Shown: positions 4,379 through 11,868, counted from the first letter of the stretch. The stretch is 12,157 bases of DNA from CAZYLZ01 sp964648335 (GCA_964648335.1 CAZYLZ010000028.1:1-12157), one strand, 5' to 3'. Translations and numbers: made by a program. Notes: generated by a model from the sequence alone, not told the origin.

Positions 4379-6427
4379 ATGGCGACCATTCCATATCGGC
4401 CGCATATAGACGGGCTTCGCGCACTCGCAGTGCTCGCGGTCGTCTTCTATCACGCACGGGTGTTCGGCGTATCGGGTGGATTTGTCGGCGTCGACATTTT
4501 CTTCGTGATATCAGGTTTCCTCATCACGTCGGTGATCATGCGTCACCTCGAGCAGGGGACATTTTCGGTAGCGACGTTCTGGGCCCAGCGCGTAAGGCGA
4601 ATCTTCCCGGCGCTCATCGTTGTCCTTTTCGCGTCGAGCATCGCGGCATTCTTCGTCGTGGGATATCCTTCAGACTACCAACGGTTTGGCACTTCGCTTG
4701 CTGCACAGGGAGTCTTTGCATCGAACATGTCGTTCCTGCGGACGAACAGTTATTTCGAAGATTCTTCCCGTTTTACTCCTTTGCTCCACCTGTGGTCGCT
4801 CTCTGTTGAAGAGCAGTTCTATATACTATTTCCGCTTTTACTGATCGCATTGCATGCCACACGTAAGCGAGGTTATGCAGTCATTCCTGCCGCTCTCGCT
4901 GTGATTTTTTTCGCATCGCTTGCGTATGCGGCATACCTCGTGAACTTACGTCCCACCGAAGGAATTACTTTTTTTGGAATGGGCGGCCGGTTCGTGTCGG
5001 GTGCTACGAATGCTTCGGCCGGATTCTACCTGCTGCCTTCACGCGCGTGGGAGCTCCTTGCGGGAGCGCTTCTTGCGATGACAGCGCTTAGGTTACGAAC
5101 GCGCGCACTGTCAGAAGTCGTCAGCTGGGCGGGACTAGTGGCGATACTGGGTTCGGTTCTGTTTTTCTCTGACGCCACGCCGTTTCCTGGGATTGCGGCC
5201 CTCATTCCCGTTATCGGGGCGCTTGCCTATATAGCAGGAAACGAGCACGAGCCCACTTCTGCCGCAAAACTTCTGTCGATACGGCCGCTCGTCATGACCG
5301 GCCTTATGTCGTACTCGCTGTATTTATGGCATTGGCCGCTGATCGTATTTGCAGGGCTCGGATTTTTCGATATGCGCTCGAAAGTGGTCGTGGCATCTCT
5401 TGTTGCGCTTTCGTTCGCTCTCGCGTGGCTCTCATATCGATACGTCGAGATGCCGTTTCAGAAAAGAACACTCTTGCCGGCCACGCGCGATCTTATAATC
5501 GCTGCTGTAATAGGCATGTCTCTTCTCACGGGTTGGGGTATCGCTATTTCGCTCTACGGCACGCGTCTTGCGGCTGCAGTCTCGCCAGCGGCCGTACGCA
5601 TATTGGATGCGACAACCGACAGTGTGCCGTGGGGAGCAGAGTGCTTTGAAAGGCCCAATGACGAGAAAGTCTTCGGAGGATTGTGCCGCATCGGGGACGC
5701 GCTTGCCACGACGTCGCCCCGGTTCGTACTCTGGGGTGACAGCCATGCCGAATCGCTCGTGCCGATGCTTTCGTCAATGGCGAAGTCGTACGACGCAAGC
5801 GGTGTCGTGTACGACGACGGGTATTGCGTACCCGTACCGGGAGTGCACCGGATGCCGCGCGACACGCGGTGCGACGATCTCAATACGAATGCGCTCGCGT
5901 TCGTTCGCGAAAATGATATCGGCACAGTCATCCTCGCTGCTCGTTGGAGTTACTACGTACGTGGTGGACAGTATGGAAAGACTTCGGCGCTTGTCACCGA
6001 TTCGAGTACTCCTTCGGAGACTTCGTTGCAAGCTCACGATGCGCTCGACCGCGGACTAAGTGCATTAGTCCAGGTGCTCTCAAGGGAAGGGAAACGCGTC
6101 TATATAGTCGCGCAGGTGCCCGAGCAATTCGGGTTCGATATCCACGACGCGTTCTATCGGGTTTCCCGAAGCGGGAACGACGGAGTCTTCAGTGGGATAA
6201 CGGCTACTGAACATGAGAGCTATCAATCTGATATAAATGGCATCATCGACCGGCTGCAAGATCTGCCCGGAGTGCGAATTATACGACCCGCGTACGCGCT
6301 TTGCGTCGATGGAACCTGTCGCATCGAGTCGGGCGGCAGGTACCTTTATCGAAACGAGGATCACCTCAGTACCTACGGCACATTCCAGCTTGAGCCATTA
6401 TTTACAGAGGTATTTCTGGGTAAGTGA
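4379..6427 (+). CDS. OafA-like acyltransferase 3 with C-terminal SGNH domain
   Basis: The 682-residue protein is an acyltransferase-3 membrane enzyme fused to an SGNH hydrolase-like domain. Such enzymes O-acetylate surface polysaccharides, lipopolysaccharide or peptidoglycan. The first about 390 residues hold around ten membrane helices. They carry the R14-x10-H25 motif (IDGLRALAVLAVVFYH), GGFVGVDIFFVISGFLIT, FWAQRVRRIFPAL, HLWSLSVEEQFY (from H137, with E144/E145), and SYSLYLWHWPLIV. The extracytoplasmic SGNH part shows GDSH at 453-456 and the C-terminal EDHLS at 660-664. In the usual D-x-x-H motif the Asp three residues before His is Asn659 here, with an Asp directly before the His. ATG 4379 is chosen by the -10 box; the frame stays open further upstream inside the ATL gene. 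The substrate is unknown, and no glycan cluster is visible. Confidence 0.92.
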   Translation: MATIPYRPHIDGLRALAVLAVVFYHARVFGVSGGFVGVDIFFVISGFLITSVIMRHLEQGTFSVATFWAQRVRRIFPALIVVLFASSIAAFFVVGYPSDYQRFGTSLAAQGVFASNMSFLRTNSYFEDSSRFTPLLHLWSLSVEEQFYILFPLLLIALHATRKRGYAVIPAALAVIFFASLAYAAYLVNLRPTEGITFFGMGGRFVSGATNASAGFYLLPSRAWELLAGALLAMTALRLRTRALSEVVSWAGLVAILGSVLFFSDATPFPGIAALIPVIGALAYIAGNEHEPTSAAKLLSIRPLVMTGLMSYSLYLWHWPLIVFAGLGFFDMRSKVVVASLVALSFALAWLSYRYVEMPFQKRTLLPATRDLIIAAVIGMSLLTGWGIAISLYGTRLAAAVSPAAVRILDATTDSVPWGAECFERPNDEKVFGGLCRIGDALATTSPRFVLWGDSHAESLVPMLSSMAKSYDASGVVYDDGYCVPVPGVHRMPRDTRCDDLNTNALAFVRENDIGTVILAARWSYYVRGGQYGKTSALVTDSSTPSETSLQAHDALDRGLSALVQVLSREGKRVYIVAQVPEQFGFDIHDAFYRVSRSGNDGVFSGITATEHESYQSDINGIIDRLQDLPGVRIIRPAYALCVDGTCRIESGGRYLYRNEDHLSTYGTFQLEPLFTEVFLGK

Positions 6428-6497
6428 CCGATGTCTTGTGTGCAGTGCAGCTGCGTACTCCTTGTCCATACGAGGCTGCGGTAAGTGATGCGACGAG

Positions 6498-6506
6498 TGC
6501 TATACT
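6498..6506 (+). promoter_or_regulatory. Extended -10 box of the 6514 gene
   Basis: TG-C-TATACT ends 7 nt before ATG 6514, the closest match to consensus in the window. It lies in the 86-nt gap after the acyltransferase gene, which holds nothing else that I can support. Confidence 0.7.
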
Positions 6507-6513
6507 TTTTTTG

Positions 6514-7002
6514 ATGAAACGGTATCGGCCCATACTCTACAGGCTTAGCCTCCTGTATTTCTTGATACTCACTGTCCTCTTGGCGGTGGAGCTCAATTTC
6601 TCAATCGACGCGCAATTCGTCGTCACACTAGGTAACGTGATGCTCGCGCTCATGGTCGTCCCGGCGGTAGGTATCTTGCGTACCGGGCGTCGGAATCCGT
6701 GGCTCCGGCTGGTCGTTTGCTCTGCTACGGTCTTCTTGTGGGCCATACTCATCTTCTTTTACAGCTGTACACCCACTGGCACCACGTCGTTGCCGGTGCG
6801 TATGTGCCAGAGCGGTTTGTTCGATCTCTTGTATCCTGCGATCCTCTACATTGGGGCGGCAGCAGGGGCATTGATCCCTATCGGTATCGCGTTTCTCATC
6901 TACCGCATACTGTTCCCGAAATCGCTGACGAGGCCAATGCTCGCTCCGCAGATACGTGACGCGCAAGAAGAAACACGTGCGCACGAGCCATCATCACGCT
7001 GA
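6514..7002 (+). CDS. Four-helix membrane protein, unknown function
   Basis: The 162-residue protein has four predicted membrane segments at about residues 8-25, 30-50, 60-82 and 105-133. A basic N-terminus (MKRYR) points to the cytoplasm. Between helices 3 and 4 lies a loop with two Cys, CTPTGTTSLPVRMC, that could form a disulfide outside the cell. The C-terminal tail of about 25 residues is polar and charged. I recognise no family. ATG 6514 is chosen over the upstream in-frame ATG 6424 because a near-consensus extended -10 box ends 7 nt before it. The next gene starts 4 nt after its stop, so the two are translationally coupled and probably act together. Confidence 0.75.
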   Translation: MKRYRPILYRLSLLYFLILTVLLAVELNFSIDAQFVVTLGNVMLALMVVPAVGILRTGRRNPWLRLVVCSATVFLWAILIFFYSCTPTGTTSLPVRMCQSGLFDLLYPAILYIGAAAGALIPIGIAFLIYRILFPKSLTRPMLAPQIRDAQEETRAHEPSSR

Positions 7003-7006
7003 TCCT

Positions 7007-7306
7007 ATGCACCTACCTCGCATCCTTGCATATCTTTGGGGCATCATGTTCCTTACCCTGGTGTGGATCTCGCTCGTTGGGTACTTCACGGGCGGCATGT
7101 TCTGCGGATATACCAGCCGAAATTGTGGCATAAGCTCGACCGAGTACCTCGTCTACGGGTACGCGCTCTTGTTCCTTGTCGTCGCACTCTTCGCCTTCAA
7201 AGTGAAAAGCACGAATGTTCCGCGAATCACGATCGCCATCCTGCTCGTTCCAGCAATTCCATTCTTGCACCTTGTCTATATAGCGTTCTGGTTCTTGTCG
7301 CACTGA
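7007..7306 (+). CDS. Three-helix membrane protein, unknown function
   Basis: The 99-residue product has three predicted membrane segments at about residues 5-27, 45-65 and 72-95. A short loop with two Cys (FCGYTSRNCG, about residues 32-41) separates the first two, so it shares with its upstream neighbour a two-Cys loop between helices. No family is recognised. ATG 7007 lies 4 nt after the stop of the 6514 gene and no Shine-Dalgarno site is visible, so termination-reinitiation coupling is the likely way of translation. The in-frame extension to 6956 would overlap the previous gene and adds only a polar His/Lys-rich tail. It is probably a partner of the 6514 protein. Confidence 0.7.
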   Translation: MHLPRILAYLWGIMFLTLVWISLVGYFTGGMFCGYTSRNCGISSTEYLVYGYALLFLVVALFAFKVKSTNVPRITIAILLVPAIPFLHLVYIAFWFLSH

Positions 7307-7325
7307 TTCTTTCGTTGTAAAAGCG

Positions 7326-7331
7326 TATACT
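7326..7331 (+). promoter_or_regulatory. -10-like box in the 7307-7497 gap
   Basis: TATACT stands 20 nt after the stop of the 7007 gene. It is too far from purB (166 nt) to give a short leader. It may drive a tiny gene starting at 7338, or give purB a long untranslated leader. Confidence 0.4.
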
Positions 7332-7337
7332 CTCGGT

Positions 7338-7409
7338 ATTCAGCTTGAACGTACGCATGTTCTTAAGATCGCGACATCGGTTCTGACGGTGTTCGTCGTG
7401 CTCTACTGA
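7338..7409 (+). CDS. Possible 23-residue membrane peptide with ATT start
   Basis: An open frame starts at an ATT placed 6 nt after a TATACT box, the spacing used by the leaderless ATGs at 975, 3973 and 10558. It encodes a short polar start, then a hydrophobic run (IATSVLTVFVVLY) that would form one membrane helix, and ends at TGA. ATT is a rare start codon and the frame is very short, so this may be chance. The alternative is that the TATACT box belongs to the purB leader. Confidence 0.2.
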   Translation: MQLERTHVLKIATSVLTVFVVLY

Positions 7410-7484
7410 GCAGATTCCAGTGAGACGTCGCACATATTTACTTCTTCACCAGGGAAGGTAGTATCAGACATAGGTCAACCAGAG

Positions 7485-7491
7485 AAAGGAA
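7485..7491 (+). promoter_or_regulatory. Shine-Dalgarno site of purB
   Basis: AAAGGAA with 6 nt to ATG 7498 is a moderate ribosome site. Unlike most neighbours, purB therefore has a leader. A promoter for it is not clear; TAGTAT near 7469 and the TATACT at 7326 are candidates. Confidence 0.6.
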
Positions 7492-7497
7492 CTGACG

Positions 7498-8934
7498 ATG
7501 AAGAATCTCATGATGCCGGGCAACCCTCGGTACCAGCCCAAGGACCTCGTTCCGTACTTCGGATACGACAATCTCGCGCGGCCTATGGTCGAGGTCGAGC
7601 TGGCCGTCATGGAGACTCTGTGCGAACTGGGAGTAATTCCCGATGAAGACATGGATCTCTTGACGACAGAGATTGAGACGAGGCTCGTATCGATCACGAT
7701 GAGCGAGATCGACGAGGTCGAGCGAAACGTCACCAAGCACGACATCCGTGCTTTGGTGCAGATCATGCAGTCGCGGCTGCCCGAGCCTCTGCGCAAGTGG
7801 GTGCATATCCCGCTTACGAGCTACGACGTCATTGATACGGCGCGTGCGCTCATGTTCAAGCGAGCGCACGAGCACGTGGTACGTCTGAAAATCCGTCGTG
7901 TCGTCGAGGGCCTGTGCAAACAGGCAGAGCGATACGCAAAGACGGTGCAGGTAGGAAGGACGCACGGCCAGCATGCATTGCCGATAACGGTGGGCTTCTG
8001 GCTCGCGACGATCTTGCATCGCGTCGTCGATGCTGCGGAAGCACTGGACCTCGACGTGGATCGTTTGCACGGCAAGATTTCGGGTGCAGTCGGTGCTCAT
8101 AATGCGCAGGTCGGGCTCGGACTCTATACCGCCGGCAACAACGGTCGTACCTTCGAGGCGATGGTGTTGCAGCGACTCGAGCTGCCGTGTGCGCCGATAT
8201 CGACGCAGATAGTGCCGCCCGAGCCTTTGGCGCAGTATCTCTTCTCGTGCGCGCTTTTGTCTGCAGCTCTGGGCCAGTTTGGCCGCGATTGCAGGCACTT
8301 GATGCGTACCGAGATAGCAGAGCTGTCCGAACCTTTCGAAAAAGGGCAGGTGGGCTCGTCGACCATGGCGCACAAGCGCAATCCCATAAGCTTCGAGAAT
8401 CTCGAAGGCATGTGGGAAGGGAATCGGTCCGAGTTCGGAAAGGTGCTCGGCATCTTGGTAAGCGAGCATCAGCGCGACCTCGTCGGAAGTTCTGTCGCCC
8501 GCGATCTTCCGGTCACTGTCATCAGACTCGTGCACCAGCTCGATACGCTGTTGCGCGCCGGGAAAGACGATGCGCGGCCGTTCATCGAGCGGATCGTGCC
8601 CGATGAAGACCAGTGCGAGAAAAATCTGCAGGGGCAAGGGGATCTCATCCTTGCCGAGCCGATGTACATCGCGCTACAGATGGCAGGGTATCCGGGTGAC
8701 GCTCACGAGGTGGTCAACCACGTCATAGTCGAGCGAGCGCGGGCGGATGGTTGCTCACTCCTGCATGCACTCGAGCTCTCCAGTGAGAAAGACGCGGACC
8801 TCGTAAAGACCTGGAGCCAGGTACCGCAGGAGGTTCGGGAGATCTTCGAGAATCCTGCTCGGTATGTCGGTGTGACAGAAAAAAAGACGCATGACATCTG
8901 TCATCGTGCCAGGCTCTGGCTTCATGCAGAATGA
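7498..8934 (+). CDS. purB: Adenylosuccinate lyase
   Basis: The 478-residue enzyme belongs to the fumarase/aspartase superfamily. Adenylosuccinate lyase splits adenylosuccinate to AMP and fumarate, and also SAICAR to AICAR in purine synthesis. The three conserved regions are present: LTSYDVIDTA near residue 106, GRTHGQHALPITVGF with H156 and H159, and the flexible loop GSSTMAHKRNP at 286-296 that carries the catalytic Ser. The HKRNPISFENLEG ending is typical of adenylosuccinate lyase rather than fumarase or argininosuccinate lyase. One small change is Ala291 where Pro is usual (SSxMPHKRNP). The length is normal. It stands alone, with a ribosome site upstream and a strong terminator after it. 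No other purine genes are in the window, so a salvage or interconversion role is likely. Confidence 0.95.
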   Translation: MKNLMMPGNPRYQPKDLVPYFGYDNLARPMVEVELAVMETLCELGVIPDEDMDLLTTEIETRLVSITMSEIDEVERNVTKHDIRALVQIMQSRLPEPLRKWVHIPLTSYDVIDTARALMFKRAHEHVVRLKIRRVVEGLCKQAERYAKTVQVGRTHGQHALPITVGFWLATILHRVVDAAEALDLDVDRLHGKISGAVGAHNAQVGLGLYTAGNNGRTFEAMVLQRLELPCAPISTQIVPPEPLAQYLFSCALLSAALGQFGRDCRHLMRTEIAELSEPFEKGQVGSSTMAHKRNPISFENLEGMWEGNRSEFGKVLGILVSEHQRDLVGSSVARDLPVTVIRLVHQLDTLLRAGKDDARPFIERIVPDEDQCEKNLQGQGDLILAEPMYIALQMAGYPGDAHEVVNHVIVERARADGCSLLHALELSSEKDADLVKTWSQVPQEVREIFENPARYVGVTEKKTHDICHRARLWLHAE

Positions 8935-8942
8935 CGCGTCGC

Positions 8943-8975
8943 AACCGCTCCGGACCATCCCGGAGCGGTTTTTTT
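8943..8975 (+). terminator. Intrinsic terminator after purB
   Basis: An 11-bp GC-rich stem (8943-8953 with 8960-8970, loop ACCATC) is followed by T7 (8969-8975). It starts 8 nt after the purB stop. This is the strongest terminator in the window. Confidence 0.95.
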
Positions 8976-9020
8976 ATACCAAAAATACAACACGAAATTC
9001 GCAAAATTGCCAGAATGCGG

Positions 9021-9026
9021 TATGGT
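9021..9026 (+). promoter_or_regulatory. -10 box of the ABC-F gene
   Basis: TATGGT ends 9 nt before ATG 9036, the same hexamer and spacing as before the acyltransferase. No TG is present at the extended position. It predicts a nearly leaderless mRNA. Confidence 0.5.
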
Positions 9027-9035
9027 TATACCCTC

Positions 9036-10520
9036 ATGGCCCAGAAACACACGCCGCCAGCAGCGCCCAAAGAAGCAGTCCTCAGGTTCGAGGACGTTTT
9101 CTTCGGGCACGGACACAATCATCCCATCCTCGACGAGGTTAATTTTGTCGTGCGCAAAGGGATGAAGATGACCTTGATGGGGCAAAACGGCGCAGGCAAG
9201 AGCACAATCTTCAAACTCATAACCGGCGAGCTCGTACCCGACGACGGCATCATCCAGAAGGTGCACGGGCAAACGGTTGCCATCTCGAGTCAGGTCGTTG
9301 CCCCCGCGGACCGCCCGCTTACCGTACGCGAATTCTTCGAGAAGCAGTTTCCCAAGAAAATCTACGACATCGATCCACGTATCGACGCGGTCTTAGAGGT
9401 GGTGAACCTGCATGCTCCGCATGACCGGATCGTGAGCTCGTTTTCTGGAGGGCAGCAAGCGCGCCTCTTGCTCGCATCGGCTCTCATCCAAGAGCCCGAC
9501 ATACTGCTTTTGGACGAGCCGACCAACAATCTCGACCACGCCGGCATCGAGCACCTCACGACATTCCTCAAGACATATCCCAAGACTTGCGTCGTCATCT
9601 CGCATGATGCAGATTTCTTGAACTCGTTCACCGACGGCGTCTTGTACCTCGATGTGTACACTCGCAAGGTAGAGCAGTATTTCGGCAACTACAACAGCCT
9701 GCAGAAGGAGATTGCAGCGCGTATCGAGCGAGAGAACGCTAAGAACGCGCAGTTCGCAAAGAAGATCCAAGAGAACAAGGACAAGGTGAACTACTTTGCT
9801 CAGAAGGGAGGCAAGATGCGTCTCATCGCCAAGAAGCTCCGCAACGAGATAGAAGAGATGGAGGAAGACACCGTTGACGTGCGCAAAGAAGACAAAACAA
9901 TTCGGCCGTTCACCATCCCAGCGCAACCCGAGGTTGTGGGCGCGGTCCTCGAGATAAAGGCATACACGACCATCGATCCAAAGTCGCACAAACCGGTGCA
10001 TCACAAGCGCGTGATGTCGCTCAAGAAGAAACAACATCTCCAGCTCGTAGGCCCCAACGGCATAGGTAAGAGCACGCTCTTGGAGGCGCTCGCCAAAGGG
10101 CAGACTGACGATGCACGCACCACTCCGGGTGTCCGGGTCGGCTACTATCGCCAGGATTTCTCGACACTCGACTTCGAGAAGAGCGTCTACGACACCCTGA
10201 TGGATGCGATGGACAAGCCGAACGAAGAGCGCATGCGTGCGACCGCCGCGGGATTCTTGCTCGGGTCAGACGTTATGAAGAAGCAGATCAAGATGCTGTC
10301 CGAAGGACAGAAAGGGCTTGTTGCGTTCGCACAGCTCGTGATGCTCAAGCCCGGATTGCTCATATTGGACGAGCCGACCAACCACATAAACTTCCGCCAC
10401 TTGCCGATCATCGCGGAAGCGCTCAACACGTACGAAGGTGCCATGATACTCGTGAGCCATGTACCGGAATTCGTCGCGAAGATCCGCATCGACGATGTTC
10501 TCGACCTCGCCAAGCACTAA
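9036..10520 (+). CDS. ABC-F family ATPase (ribosome-associated)
   Basis: The 494-residue protein has two ABC domains on one chain and no membrane segments, the ABC-F pattern. Members bind the ribosomal E site and act in translation or antibiotic protection. Domain 1 has Walker A GQNGAGKST (49-57), signature FSGGQQ (136-141), Walker B and D-loop DILLLDEPTNNLD (155-167), and H-loop ISHD. A charged, Lys/Glu-rich helical linker spans about 225-290, the P-site tRNA-interaction region in this family. Domain 2 has GPNGIGKST (339-347), a changed signature LSEGQ (421-425), DEPTNHIN (445-452) and VSHV. The D-loop Asp of domain 2 is Asn452. ATG 9036 is chosen from the -10 box; the frame open upstream covers the purB terminator. 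The exact ABC-F subfamily cannot be told. Confidence 0.93.
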   Translation: MAQKHTPPAAPKEAVLRFEDVFFGHGHNHPILDEVNFVVRKGMKMTLMGQNGAGKSTIFKLITGELVPDDGIIQKVHGQTVAISSQVVAPADRPLTVREFFEKQFPKKIYDIDPRIDAVLEVVNLHAPHDRIVSSFSGGQQARLLLASALIQEPDILLLDEPTNNLDHAGIEHLTTFLKTYPKTCVVISHDADFLNSFTDGVLYLDVYTRKVEQYFGNYNSLQKEIAARIERENAKNAQFAKKIQENKDKVNYFAQKGGKMRLIAKKLRNEIEEMEEDTVDVRKEDKTIRPFTIPAQPEVVGAVLEIKAYTTIDPKSHKPVHHKRVMSLKKKQHLQLVGPNGIGKSTLLEALAKGQTDDARTTPGVRVGYYRQDFSTLDFEKSVYDTLMDAMDKPNEERMRATAAGFLLGSDVMKKQIKMLSEGQKGLVAFAQLVMLKPGLLILDEPTNHINFRHLPIIAEALNTYEGAMILVSHVPEFVAKIRIDDVLDLAKH

Positions 10521-10522
10521 CG

Positions 10523-10546
10523 ACGACAACATTCTGCCGTTGTCGT
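10523..10546 (+). terminator. Hairpin after the ABC-F gene, overlapping the next promoter
   Basis: An 8-bp stem ACGACAAC (10523-10530) / GTTGTCGT (10539-10546) starts 3 nt after the stop, with an 8-nt loop. There is no T run after it, so termination would be weak. The last base of its 3' arm is the first base of the -10 box of the next gene. It may end, pause or protect the ABC-F mRNA. Confidence 0.4.
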
Positions 10547-10551
10547 AGTAT
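10546..10551 (+). promoter_or_regulatory. -10 box of the DUF817 gene
   Basis: TAGTAT ends 6 nt before ATG 10558. The spacing is the same as at tspO and the ATL gene, predicting a leaderless mRNA. Confidence 0.45.
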
Positions 10552-10557
10552 GACCAC

Positions 10558-11361
10558 ATGCTTCAAATCCACGAACGGATAGCCGACTGGGGACGCGAAT
10601 TCCTGGTTTTCGGGCTCAAGCAAGCGCGCGCTGCGGTTTTTGCGGGCTCGTTCTTCGTCGTCTTGTTCGCGTCGAGTCATATTCCGCTCTTCGGTCTCGC
10701 ACGATACGATTTTCTTTTCGTAGCGGCACTTTTAATACAAGTGGTTCTCGTCCGGGCGAGGCTCGAGACAAAAGACGAGGCGAAAGTCATCTTTCTTTTC
10801 CATATCGTCGGGCTCGTCCTCGAGATCTACAAGACGCACCCGATGATTGGATCGTGGTCGTATCCGGAGCCGGGGCTCTTCAAGATCGCCGGCGTGCCGC
10901 TGTACAGCGGATTCATGTACGCCGCAGTCGGCAGCTACATAAGCCGTGCATGGAATATATTCCGGCTCGAGCTTGCCGGGTACCGTCACTACGGTGCGAG
11001 CGTCATCCTGGGGTGCCTCATCTACCTCAACTTCTTCACGAACCATTTTTTCTACGACATGCGCCTATTTCTTATCGCAGCGGCATTCATACTTTTTTTG
11101 CATGTTCGCGTAGACTTTACCGTCACCGAAGCACGGAGGTACATGCCCCTCAACCTTTCATTCGTGCTCATTGCGTTCTTCATCTGGATTGCCGAGAACG
11201 TCTCGACGTATCTGGGTGCGTGGAAGTACCCCGACCAAATACATGCCTGGAAGGTCGTCTCGACGCAGAAGGTGACTTCGTGGTTCCTTATGGTGATCAT
11301 CAGCTTTATCATCGTGGCGTACCTCAAGCATTACAAGAAAGACGTCCTGGGCAAGCGGTGA
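10558..11361 (+). CDS. DUF817 family membrane protein (YoaT-like)
   Basis: The 267-residue protein is an integral membrane protein of the DUF817 family, known from Bacillus subtilis YoaT and of unknown function. About eight membrane helices alternate with conserved loops. Recognisable family features are FGLKQARAAVFAG near the start, RYDFLF, the LETKDEAKVIFLFHIVG helix, SWSYPEPGLFKIAGVPLYSGFMYAAVGSY, NFFTNHFFYDMR, and WIAENVSTYLGAWKYPDQ near the C-terminus. The many conserved His, Glu, Asp and Trp residues in loops suggest an enzyme or a metal or lipid-linked role, but none has been shown to my knowledge. Length is as expected. ATG 10558 follows a TAGTAT box by 6 nt. The next gene has its own promoter. 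Confidence 0.88.
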   Translation: MLQIHERIADWGREFLVFGLKQARAAVFAGSFFVVLFASSHIPLFGLARYDFLFVAALLIQVVLVRARLETKDEAKVIFLFHIVGLVLEIYKTHPMIGSWSYPEPGLFKIAGVPLYSGFMYAAVGSYISRAWNIFRLELAGYRHYGASVILGCLIYLNFFTNHFFYDMRLFLIAAAFILFLHVRVDFTVTEARRYMPLNLSFVLIAFFIWIAENVSTYLGAWKYPDQIHAWKVVSTQKVTSWFLMVIISFIIVAYLKHYKKDVLGKR

Positions 11362-11412
11362 GGTCGTTCCACTCGTCCACTCCTGTTTCGTGGTGTCAAA
11401 TGCCCGGTGCGG

Positions 11413-11418
11413 TATACT
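11413..11418 (+). promoter_or_regulatory. -10 box of the Excalibur gene
   Basis: TATACT ends 8 nt before ATG 11427, in the 65-nt gap after the DUF817 gene. A leaderless mRNA is predicted. No terminator for the upstream gene is visible in this gap. Confidence 0.6.
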
Positions 11419-11426
11419 TTGCGCAT

Positions 11427-11867
11427 ATGGAACAAACAACATCGCTTAGGAATTCGCACAAAGTGCGCTTGTGGGTAATCGGTGGCTTGGTGGCTCTCGC
11501 GGTCGTCGCGTTCTTCTTCGTCAAGGGTACTTTGGCCAAGACGGTAGTGGGGGCGATAATCGTGTTGTTACTCGCAGCATTCGGTATGGAGGCGACCAAG
11601 ACCGACTACGACCTTGGCAAAGCAATCCAGACCGGATCGATGGCGGCTGCCAAAATCCAGCGCGACGATAGCGGTAACCTCATCAACGTCGACGCTTTCT
11701 GCAACGCAAAGGACGCCGACTATAATTGTGCCGACTTCAAAACGCAGCCCGAGGCACAGAGCGTCTACGATCGCTGCAAAGGATTGGGAAAGAACATGGA
11801 CGTCTACGGCCTCGACGGCGACAAGGACGGCAAGGTTTGCGAATCGCTTCCAGTAGGAGCACGATAA
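11427..11867 (+). CDS. Membrane-anchored Excalibur calcium-binding domain protein
   Basis: The 146-residue protein has two adjacent membrane helices (about residues 14-33 and 38-53) and an extracytoplasmic or surface domain of about 55 residues. That domain is an Excalibur domain, a short extracellular calcium-binding fold with an EF-hand-like loop. It shows C92, C101 in YNCADFKTQPEAQ, C117, and the signature D130-G-D132-K-D134-G-K-V-C138-E139, matching DxDxDGxxCE. Paired Cys probably form disulfides. ATG 11427 follows a TATACT box by 8 nt; the frame stays open far upstream inside the DUF817 gene, but that part is a shadow. The next gene starts one base after its stop and has its own ribosome site, so the pair is an operon. 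Confidence 0.88.
   Translation: MEQTTSLRNSHKVRLWVIGGLVALAVVAFFFVKGTLAKTVVGAIIVLLLAAFGMEATKTDYDLGKAIQTGSMAAAKIQRDDSGNLINVDAFCNAKDADYNCADFKTQPEAQSVYDRCKGLGKNMDVYGLDGDKDGKVCESLPVGAR
11855..11859 (+). promoter_or_regulatory. Shine-Dalgarno site of the last gene
   Basis: AGGAG lies inside the end of the Excalibur gene, 9 nt before ATG 11869. It supports translation of an operon-internal gene in a region where first genes lack such sites. Confidence 0.65.
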
Positions 11868-11868
11868 T

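Noticed and set aside
7438..8637. 399-residue open frame on the minus strand
   Set aside because: It lies fully opposite purB, has no family resemblance and no promoter, and its Arg/His-rich composition is that of an antisense shadow.
9393..10037. 214-residue open frame on the minus strand
   Set aside because: It is antisense to the well-supported ABC-F gene and has no recognisable domain.
10854..11426. Upstream extension of the Excalibur frame
   Set aside because: The extension overlaps the DUF817 gene in another frame, is Arg/His-rich, and a -10 box with correct spacing marks ATG 11427 as the start.
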